Source: Hungatella sp. UBA3147 (lineage in GTDB: Bacteria > Bacillota > Clostridia > Lachnospirales > Lachnospiraceae). Taken from it: a DNA stretch of 14,065 nucleotides. A program made the position numbers and the translations under genes. Numbering within the stretch: position 1 is the first letter of the stretch; each line of letters starts with the position of its first letter. Shown one piece after another: positions 8,255 through 13,560 of the stretch. The stretch spans positions 1-14,065 of the forward strand of contig DEYX01000122.1 of NCBI GenBank assembly GCA_002365025.1, read 5' to 3'. A model generated the notes under the pieces. That model saw nothing but the letters and a program-made list of their open reading frames with translations. It had not been told where the DNA came from and ran no database searches.

Positions 8255-8361
8255 TCTTGTTACTTCGTTGCGATGCAGATTATAGTATGCTTTAAAAGCG
8301 TTGATTATAATCGTATTGATGCGATCGCAAACACCTATTCGGTGCAAACTACTCCCTTTTG
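8249..8361 (-). promoter_or_regulatory. yybP-ykoY-like (Mn2+-family) riboswitch aptamer upstream of kup
   Basis: Read on the minus strand, the element has the parts of the yybP-ykoY family in order. P1 is CAAAAG/CTTTTG (8361-8356 with 8254-8249). The conserved 5' segment GGGAGTAG follows immediately (8356-8349; family consensus GGGGAGUAG). A hairpin CACC/GGTG comes next (8344-8341 with 8335-8332). The long arm has an outer helix TTGCGAT/ATCGCAA (8330-8324 with 8274-8268) and an inner helix GATTATA/TATAATC (8312-8306 with 8284-8278), with the expected asymmetric loop between them containing TCAATAC. The conserved CAAGAC (8259-8254) then closes into P1. The P4 hairpin of many members is missing: only CGAAGTA separates the long arm from AACAAGAC. 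Known members bind Mn2+ and usually control Mn exporters, TerC-like or P-type ATPase genes. A potassium transporter target is unusual, so ligand identity is open. Confidence 0.78.
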
Positions 8362-8369
8362 ATATGGGT

Positions 8370-8398
8370 ATTTTACAAGAAAGAATTAGGTATGTCAA
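8370..8398 (-). promoter_or_regulatory. Sigma-A promoter of the kup leader
   Basis: On the minus strand TTGACA (8398-8393, perfect -35) is followed by a 17-base spacer and TAAAAT (8375-8370, -10). Transcription should start near 8363, one or two bases before the riboswitch P1 helix, leaving a leader of about 190 bases before the kup ATG. The precise fit of start site and aptamer edge supports both calls. Confidence 0.88.
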
Positions 8399-8773
8399 AT
8401 TAAATATTCCTTAAGTTGTATTTCTTTCTACTAATGTTAAGCCATTGGTCCTGATTATTGTATGCTGGCACTAATCCACCTTATTTTCAATAGTTCCTAT
8501 GAAATATATTTGTTAGACAATATTAAATCATAATTATAAATCGCTCCATAAGGGGAATTTTGTAAAACGTATGGAAGATTGACCGGATAAATGGTGTTTA
8601 TTTATGCCAACAGTAGCAATGAAAATGTACTTATGTGTGAAACGAAAAGGAGTTAATATATGAGTAGGATATGGGCATCTGAAAGAATTGGATCTCCAGA
8701 ACCAGTCTGAGATCATAGCCGGCAGACTACCGGCTACTGGGCAGTTAAAATACAATTTGCGAAAAAATATTTT
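8399..8773. other. Intergenic region between kup and the Dabb gene, with short overlapping frames
   Basis: No recognisable gene is present. On the + strand two tiny frames overlap by ATGA at 8660-8663. The first is 8604-8663 (19 residues, MPTVAMKMYLCVKRKGVNI), whose open frame extends back seven further codons to 8583. The second is 8660-8710 (16 residues, MSRIWASERIGSPEPV), preceded by AAAAGGAG 7 bases before its ATG. A hairpin lies six bases after the second stop. They may be decayed gene ends or a leader-type peptide; neither matches anything I know. The rest is AT-rich sequence without visible structure. Confidence 0.4.
8716..8736. terminator. Perfect 7-bp hairpin without U-run
   Basis: TAGCCGG (8716-8722) and CCGGCTA (8730-8736) are perfect complements around a 7-base loop. 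It follows the 16-codon frame at 8660-8710 on the + strand and is also downstream of the minus-strand Dabb gene, about 40 bases past its stop. No T-run adjoins it on either strand, so its role as a terminator is uncertain. Confidence 0.4.
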
Positions 8774-9058
8774 TTATTTGCAATCAAAAATAGTCTTGGC
8801 TGCAAGATATTTCCCAAAATCATCCTTCCACTTTTGGTGAATCTCTGATGAATCCCATACATTCAGAATGTCCGGTTCAAAAACCATTTGTATCATTAAA
8901 TCATGGCGGTTTGCCCTGTCAATACAAGATGAAAACGTCTGAACCTGTTGGATTCCAGGTATCTCAGTTGCTCGTAAAAAAAGATCATTAATTTGGCTGA
9001 TTAATTCTTCTTTATTAGAAACAGTATCTAGAAATTTTACAATGATATAGTGTGTCAT
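8774..9058 (-). CDS. Dabb (stress-responsive alpha/beta barrel) domain protein
   Basis: This 94-residue cytoplasmic protein is a single ferredoxin-like Dabb domain, a fold that dimerises into an alpha/beta barrel. The family pattern is visible: an N-terminal strand with MTHYIIVKF, a helix at about 15-29, then GIQQVQTFSS, a strand with HDLMIQMVFEP, and the C-terminal HQKWKDDFGKYLA helix. Length is typical. GGGAGG lies 4 bases before the ATG, and an extended -10 promoter lies 30 bases further up. Family members are seldom tied to a defined reaction; a few are cyclases or stress-induced proteins. It is a single-gene unit here, divergent from the oxidoreductase operon, with no strong clue to substrate. 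Confidence 0.82.
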   Translation of the reverse strand: MTHYIIVKFLDTVSNKEELISQINDLFLRATEIPGIQQVQTFSSCIDRANRHDLMIQMVFEPDILNVWDSSEIHQKWKDDFGKYLAAKTIFDCK

Positions 9059-9087
9059 AGTGCCTCCCTGTTATATAGTTTTGTTTT

Positions 9088-9116
9088 ATAATAGCACATT
9101 TTATTGTTATTGAAAA
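9088..9116 (-). promoter_or_regulatory. Promoter of the Dabb gene
   Basis: On the minus strand TTTTCA (9116-9111, 4 of 6 to TTGACA) is followed by a 17-base spacer and TATTAT (9093-9088). TGC directly before the -10 makes it an extended -10 element. The start of transcription would be near 9081, about 22 bases before the ATG. Confidence 0.6.
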
Positions 9117-9349
9117 TAAAAGTTTTTCCATTGTGACAGAAAGAGGAGAATACAAAATTATAATTAATTAATAGTCAAAAATATTATACAGGGAGCGGCC
9201 AAAGCCCGATGACTCTGCAAAATAAAAGAAAAATCCCCAAGCTGGTCCAGCGATTGGTCTGTAAAATTTTGAATTTTAAAATATTTTGTTGAAATAAATA
9301 AAATATTAACAAACTTAATGCAGATATTTCAATCATATTGAGAGGAATA
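9117..9349. other. Intergenic gap between divergent transcription units
   Basis: No gene is seen. Two small inverted repeats are visible: one centred near 9245 with CCAA/TTGG ends around CTGGTCCAG, and TAAAATT/AATTTTA at 9262-9278. Either could be an operator for the divergent Dabb or oxidoreductase units. A GGAGCGGCC-rich patch at 9191-9215 stands out from the AT-rich surroundings but shows no feature I recognise. Confidence 0.4.
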
Positions 9350-9378
9350 TTGATAATATTGCAAAAATAAGATATAAT
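9350..9378 (+). promoter_or_regulatory. Sigma-A promoter of the 2-oxoacid oxidoreductase operon
   Basis: TTGATA (9350-9355) is followed by a 17-base spacer and a perfect TATAAT (9373-9378). Transcription should start near 9385, giving a short leader of about 22 bases that contains AAGGAGGA and ends at the ATG at 9407. No riboswitch or attenuator fits in so short a leader, so control would be at initiation. Confidence 0.88.
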
Positions 9379-9406
9379 TAGTCAAAATTCATAAGGAGGA
9401 AAGTCT

Positions 9407-11074
9407 ATGTATAATATTCTGATTGGTGGTGCTGCTGGGCAGGGCATTGATACCACGGTCGCAATTCTGGAAAAGCTACTGAAGCATTCCGGATATTATA
9501 TCTATACCACCAGAGATTTCATGTCCCGCGTGCGCGGCGGGCACAATTTTTCCCTGCTTCGCTTCGGGACGGAGGAAATAACCTCACATAGCGATGTTTT
9601 GGATGGGATTATAGCCTTAAATAAGGAAACCATTGATTTGCATAAGCATAACCTGACGGCCAAAGGATTTATATTATGTGACAGCAGCTTTGCTTATCCG
9701 GATGAGGATTCCAGAGTCATTAAGCTTCCCATGAATAAATTAGCGAAAGAACTGGGGAATTTGAAGGCTTCCGGCAGCGTGGCGGTGGGCGCGGTATTGA
9801 AGCTCTTTGGCGAGCCATTTACATATGCAGGTGAAGTCATGGCCGGTGTCATGAAGAAAGAGTTTCTTGAGGTCAATATAAAGGCAGCTGAAGCAGGCTA
9901 CACAGCCGTTGAGGCGAAATTTAAGCATCTGGATGGTGGATATAAGGATTACATGCTTATTTCAGGCAGCAAGGCACTGGGACTTGGTGCGGTGGCTGGT
10001 GGGCTTAAGTTTTATTCCGCTTACCCCATGTCTCCTTCCACGGCTGTTTTGGAATATCTGGCTTCTGTGGGACATGAGGCTGGGATCGTGGTGGAGCAGG
10101 CGGAAGATGAGATCGCCGCAGTCAATATGGCATTGGGTGCTTCCTTTGCGGGAGCAAGGGCCATGACCGGGACCAGTGGAGGAGGCTTCTGCTTAAAGGT
10201 GGAAGCGCTGGGATTTTCCGGCATTGCGGAGATTCCGCTGGTGGCCGTGGATGTGCAGAGACCGGGCCCGGCGACCGGTCTCCCCACAAGAACAGAGCAA
10301 AGCGATTTAAAGTTCGTTATTTCCGCATCACAGGGGGAATTTCCCAGGCTGGTCATAGCTTTGAGAAATCATGAGGATGCTTTTTATCAGACCTTTCGGG
10401 CGCTGAACCTGGCGGAAAAATACCAGATACCTGTCATACTGCTCAGTGATCAATATCTGGGAGATACAACGGCCTGTGTGAAGCCCTTTGACACATCCGG
10501 GCTGGAACTGGTCAGCCATGCCAGTGAAGCGGAAGGGGAATATCTGCGTTACAGGATAACGGAGGACGGTATCTCTCCCAGGCTTATCCCGGGACTGACC
10601 AGTCATCTTGTGGCCGCTGACAGTGATGAGCATGATGAAAGAGGCTGGATAACGGAATCGGCAGAAATCAGGAATCAAATGGTGGATAAGAGGATGAGAA
10701 AATTAAAGGGCCTTATTAAGGAGCTGTTGGAGCCGGAGTTTATGGGAGAAGAGCAGTGCGAAACCCTTCTCCTGGGCTGGGGGTCTACCTATGGTCCCAT
10801 CAGGGAAGCCGTATCCCTGCTGAATAAGAACGGGGATGGAAAATATGGAGCTTTGGTATTTGGAGATATTTATCCCCTTCCTCAGGAAAAGCTGAACATC
10901 TATGCAAAGGGCAGGACCTTGATTAATGTGGAACAGAATGCCACGGGCCAGCTGGCCTCTCTTATAAGGGAGCAGACAGGTATAGAATGCCATAAAAGCA
11001 TCTTAAAATATGACGGCAGACAGATATCCGGAGAAGAAATTGCAAAGCAGGTGTTGGAAGGAGGTTCCAAGTAG
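9407..11074 (+). CDS. korA: 2-oxoacid:ferredoxin oxidoreductase, fused gamma-alpha subunit (KorA type)
   Basis: This 555-residue subunit belongs to the enzymes that oxidatively decarboxylate a 2-oxoacid to an acyl-CoA, passing electrons to ferredoxin. Residues 1-185 form the gamma domain, with GGAAGQGIDT at 7-16 and the DFMSRVRGGHNFSLLR segment at 37-52. Residues about 186-400 form the alpha (pyrimidine-binding) domain, with YPMSPST at 206-212 (usual form YPITPST), VVEQAEDEIAAVN including Glu230, and TSGGG at 256-260. The remainder is the C-terminal alpha domain. Length is typical of gamma-alpha fusions. AAGGAGGA lies 7 bases before the ATG. The beta subunit follows with no gap. No ferredoxin-like delta domain is present, so a separate ferredoxin must accept electrons. 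Substrate (2-oxoglutarate, branched-chain or aryl 2-oxoacid) is not resolved. It is not the long single-chain pyruvate enzyme. Confidence 0.92.
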   Translation: MYNILIGGAAGQGIDTTVAILEKLLKHSGYYIYTTRDFMSRVRGGHNFSLLRFGTEEITSHSDVLDGIIALNKETIDLHKHNLTAKGFILCDSSFAYPDEDSRVIKLPMNKLAKELGNLKASGSVAVGAVLKLFGEPFTYAGEVMAGVMKKEFLEVNIKAAEAGYTAVEAKFKHLDGGYKDYMLISGSKALGLGAVAGGLKFYSAYPMSPSTAVLEYLASVGHEAGIVVEQAEDEIAAVNMALGASFAGARAMTGTSGGGFCLKVEALGFSGIAEIPLVAVDVQRPGPATGLPTRTEQSDLKFVISASQGEFPRLVIALRNHEDAFYQTFRALNLAEKYQIPVILLSDQYLGDTTACVKPFDTSGLELVSHASEAEGEYLRYRITEDGISPRLIPGLTSHLVAADSDEHDERGWITESAEIRNQMVDKRMRKLKGLIKELLEPEFMGEEQCETLLLGWGSTYGPIREAVSLLNKNGDGKYGALVFGDIYPLPQEKLNIYAKGRTLINVEQNATGQLASLIREQTGIECHKSILKYDGRQISGEEIAKQVLEGGSK

Positions 11075-11920
11075 ATGGATAAATTCACAACTTATGAAAC
11101 AGCCTGGTGTCCGGGGTGCGGAAATTTCTCCATATTAAACAGCCTGAAAACGGCGTTGGAGGAATTGGGCATAGAGCCAAATAAAGTGCTGATGGTGGCA
11201 GGAATCGGTCAGGCAGCGAAAACGCCTCAGTATTTAAGCGCCAATAGTTTCTGCGGGCTTCACGGAAGGGCACTTCCGGCTGCAGTTGCCGCCAAAATAG
11301 CTAATGAAGAGCTAACTGTCATAGTAAATTCCGGAGACGGGGACTCTTACGGCGAAGGAGGCAACCACTTTATTCACAACATAAGAAGGAATGTCAATAT
11401 CGCACATTTTGTTCATGACAATCAGATATACGGCCTGACAAAGGGGCAGGCATCACCCACCAGCGGTGAAGGACTCATTACGGGAGTTCAGACCGACGGC
11501 AACAGAAATACGCCCTTAAATCCAGTGCTCCTGGCCATTGCTTCGGGAGCAGGATTTGTTGCGAGAGGCTTCAGCGGTGATTCAAAGCAGCTGGTGAGCA
11601 TCATGAAGGAGGCCATCCTTTATCCAGGGTATGCGTTTGTGGATATCCTGCAGCCCTGCATCAGCTTCAACAAAATCAATACATTTGCCTATTATAAAAA
11701 TAAGGCGGCGCCTCTTGGAGACGATTATGACCCGACGGATCGGCTGGAAGCCATTAAAATGTCGATGGAAGTCAGTGAAAAAATCCCCACCGGCATCCTC
11801 TATCGGGAAGAAAAAATGGAGTTCCATAGAAAAAACAGGCTTTTAAAAGACGGATTGCCACTGATAGAACAAAAAACTGAGGAAAGCGTGCTCAAGGATT
11901 TGATTCACAGCTTTATATAA
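11075..11920 (+). CDS. korB: 2-oxoacid:ferredoxin oxidoreductase, beta subunit (KorB type)
   Basis: This 281-residue subunit binds thiamine diphosphate and one [4Fe-4S] cluster. The ThDP/Mg motif is GDGDSYGEGGN (87-97), continued by HFVHDNQIYGLTKGQASPTS (111-130). Cluster ligands are expected at Cys12 and Cys15 (WCPGCGN), at a cysteine near residue 46, and near residue 197. Cys195 (LQPCISF) is present, but position 46 is Gln (GIGQAAK); Cys60 (NSFCGLHGR) is the only nearby cysteine. The His63-Gly-Arg65 motif is intact. The ATG directly follows the alpha-subunit TAG, so translation is coupled; GGAAGGAGG lies 8 bases upstream, inside the korA coding region. The C-terminus (after about 250) is a charged tail. 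Together with the gamma-alpha chain it makes a complete heterodimeric enzyme. Confidence 0.92.
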   Translation: MDKFTTYETAWCPGCGNFSILNSLKTALEELGIEPNKVLMVAGIGQAAKTPQYLSANSFCGLHGRALPAAVAAKIANEELTVIVNSGDGDSYGEGGNHFIHNIRRNVNIAHFVHDNQIYGLTKGQASPTSGEGLITGVQTDGNRNTPLNPVLLAIASGAGFVARGFSGDSKQLVSIMKEAILYPGYAFVDILQPCISFNKINTFAYYKNKAAPLGDDYDPTDRLEAIKMSMEVSEKIPTGILYREEKMEFHRKNRLLKDGLPLIEQKTEESVLKDLIHSFI

Positions 11921-11935
11921 TTCTATAAAATAAGC

Positions 11936-11965
11936 TTGCTGCATAATTTCCCATAACTGTATAAT
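11936..11965 (+). promoter_or_regulatory. Possible promoter of the beta-propeller gene
   Basis: TTGCTG (11936-11941), an 18-base spacer and TATAAT (11960-11965) lie 50 bases before the propeller ATG. A second TATAAT at 11980-11985 has no matching -35. No terminator is visible after korB, so read-through from the upstream operon is equally possible. Confidence 0.35.
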
Positions 11966-12014
11966 TTTGACAATCATGAATATAATGTAATAAAAAAATT
12001 CCTGGAAAAAGCCA

Positions 12015-13382
12015 ATGTTCTATAACAGTAATGGGAGAAAAATCAGCTCCTGCGATGAAGACAATGGTTTTACGGAAAGGTATTTGAATTCATCTGATAT
12101 TTATATTGTCACAGGTTATCAGATAGAAGTATTTATTAAAAATCTGAATTCCCCGATTGGGATGGTTTTTAATGAAAACGGGGAGATCCTGGTGGCTGAT
12201 TCCGGTTTGGCTACCGGAAATCCCCGGATATTACAGATGATCAATGGCCAGTTTGAAACGATCGCAGATGATTTTATTACCCCTATATCAGGGATTAATT
12301 ATTTAAACGGTGTGATCTACGTATCTCACAGAGGATTTATCACAAAAATATACAAAGATGGTACAAGGCAGAATATCATCATGGGGCTGCCCAGCAACGG
12401 CGATAACTATAACAGCCCAGTCACCTTTTCTCCGGATAATAAGATGTATTTCGGGCAGGGAACGGTGACTAACAGCGGTGTCGTAGGGAATGACAATGAG
12501 TGGGTGACAGTTTCTCCTCTTTTGTGTGATTACACAGGTGATTATGCGATGCTTTATGGACAAAACTTCGCAACAAATAACATACTGACAGAAGGCTTGC
12601 CTGATGATATCGCTTTAACGGGGGCTTTTTCTCCCTATGGCATTCCCAATATAGAGTACGAGATCAGAAAGCGGTATATCAAGGCGTCAGGAAGTATTCT
12701 CAGGGCAAATCTGGACGGCTCCAACTTAGAACAGGTCGCATGGGGATTCAGAAATCCTTCTTACCTAAGATTTGACTACAGCGGACAGTTGTATGCGGCC
12801 AATAACGGTTATCAGGCAGTGGGAAGCAGGCCCATCGAGAATGCTACGGATGATTTTTATTATATTACACCTAATTTGTGGTATGGATGGCCGGATTATT
12901 CCGGAGGCGAACCCGTAAATTCGCCGCGTTTTACGCCTAGCGGAGGTGTACAGCCTTCTCTTATCTTTAAAAATCAGCCCAATATTCCCCCAAGGCCCTA
13001 CGTGACATTTCCCCCCAATTCCTCCATAAGAGGGTTTGAGTTTAACTATAATCCCAAATTCGGTCCCTATGGGGATGTGTACATCGCTGAATATGGCAGC
13101 ACCATACACACCCGGGTCGGAGATACCATATCTTATGCGAGTGCAGGACACAGAATATCCAAGATCGATATGAAATCCAGGACCATCAGTACGTTTGCCA
13201 TCAATCGAACAGGATTTCCGTCCTCTTTGTCGAACGGAGGAGGTCTTGAGAGACCGGCCCATCTGTTATTCGGCCCTGACGGGGCAATGTATATCGTAGA
13301 TACCGGACTGAATATTCAGGGGAACCCGGATGTGTTTATTCCGAATACGGGGGTCATCTGGAGAGTGACCAGGACGGATTAG
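12015..13382 (+). CDS. Glucose/sorbosone dehydrogenase-like beta-propeller protein
   Basis: This 455-residue protein resembles the PQQ-type glucose/sorbosone dehydrogenase superfamily, a six-bladed propeller. Blade-like repeats recur: LNSPIGMVFNENGEILVADSG (about 45-64), GSILRANLDGSNLEQVAWGFRN (about 227-248), NLWYGWPDYSGGEPV (about 288-302), and GPDGAMYIVDTG near the C-terminus. The GFRNPSYLRFDYSGQLYAAN and WYGWPD segments are the strongest family marks. No signal peptide or lipobox is seen: the N-terminus (MFYNSNGRKISSCDED) is polar, so the protein is predicted cytoplasmic or surface-associated by another route. Known catalytic members are periplasmic or exported and need PQQ; no PQQ genes are visible. 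The ribosome site (TGGAAAAAG) is weak and the start could lie a little downstream. Enzymatic activity is unproven; a binding or spore-surface role is possible. Confidence 0.8.
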   Translation: MFYNSNGRKISSCDEDNGFTERYLNSSDIYIVTGYQIEVFIKNLNSPIGMVFNENGEILVADSGLATGNPRILQMINGQFETIADDFITPISGINYLNGVIYVSHRGFITKIYKDGTRQNIIMGLPSNGDNYNSPVTFSPDNKMYFGQGTVTNSGVVGNDNEWVTVSPLLCDYTGDYAMLYGQNFATNNILTEGLPDDIALTGAFSPYGIPNIEYEIRKRYIKASGSILRANLDGSNLEQVAWGFRNPSYLRFDYSGQLYAANNGYQAVGSRPIENATDDFYYITPNLWYGWPDYSGGEPVNSPRFTPSGGVQPSLIFKNQPNIPPRPYVTFPPNSSIRGFEFNYNPKFGPYGDVYIAEYGSTIHTRVGDTISYASAGHRISKIDMKSRTISTFAINRTGFPSSLSNGGGLERPAHLLFGPDGAMYIVDTGLNIQGNPDVFIPNTGVIWRVTRTD

Positions 13383-13384
13383 TG

Positions 13385-13408
13385 CCAAAAATAGTACCTT
13401 GTTTTTGG
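13385..13408 (+). terminator. Weak hairpin after the propeller gene
   Basis: CCAAAAA (13385-13391) and TTTTTGG (13402-13408) are perfect complements around a 10-base loop, starting 3 bases after the stop codon. The T-rich arm is internal and no U-run follows, so it is at best a weak terminator. Confidence 0.4.
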
Positions 13409-13438
13409 AGTTCCAGACAAGTATACACCCAACATAAC

Positions 13439-13494
13439 GGGAGAACGCTTGAATGGAATTTACGAGGTCATGGGTTCGAATCCTACTATCTCCG
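13439..13494 (+). pseudogene. Truncated tRNA-like remnant (3' part, positions about 18-73)
   Basis: From GGGAGAACG onward the sequence tracks a tRNA position by position. It has a D-stem 3' strand GAAC (13443-13446), an anticodon arm CTTGA-ATGGAAT-TTACG (13448-13464), and a five-base variable loop AGGTC. The T arm follows, ATGGG-TTCGAAT-CCTAC (13470-13486), then acceptor 3' strand TATCTCC and G73 (13494). The expected 5' acceptor strand GGAGATA and D-stem GTTC are not found upstream, so the 5' third is missing or replaced. The anticodon stem is broken at 28-42, and 49-65 is a mismatch. The anticodon-position triplet is GGA, but the class I shape and ATGG-AT loop look more like an alanine (GGC) tRNA with changes. 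CCA is not encoded. A strong terminator follows, as for a real tRNA. It could be an attachment-site scar. Confidence 0.6.
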
Positions 13495-13501
13495 CTTATA
13501 G

Positions 13502-13535
13502 GCCGCAGGCATGTATGCCTGCGGCTTTCATTTTA
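13502..13535 (+). terminator. Strong intrinsic terminator behind the tRNA remnant
   Basis: GCCGCAGGCA (13502-13511) and TGCCTGCGGC (13516-13525) are perfect 10-bp complements with a TGTA loop, followed by the T-rich tail TTTCATTTTA. It reads on the + strand and starts 8 bases past the tRNA-like 3' end. It also separates this unit from the minus-strand aldolase gene. Confidence 0.88.
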
Positions 13536-13560
13536 TCTTATAGAGACTGGACACTCAAAA

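Noticed and set aside
8249..8361. c-di-AMP (ydaO) riboswitch as the kup leader element
   Set aside because: ydaO elements do precede potassium transporter genes, but I do not see their conserved segments here, whereas GGGAGTAG, the TCAA loop and CAAGAC fit the yybP-ykoY pattern.
10021..10678. Two minus-strand frames over 100 codons inside korA
   Set aside because: They are mirror frames of a conserved, strongly supported coding region.
12765..13262. A 165-codon minus-strand frame
   Set aside because: It is antisense to the well-supported propeller gene, lacks a ribosome site and has no recognisable domain.
13407..13494. A full-length 88-base serine-type tRNA starting at GGAGTTCC
   Set aside because: Only four acceptor bases would pair, no D arm forms, and the five-base variable loop is wrong for serine tRNA; a truncated class I remnant explains the sequence better.
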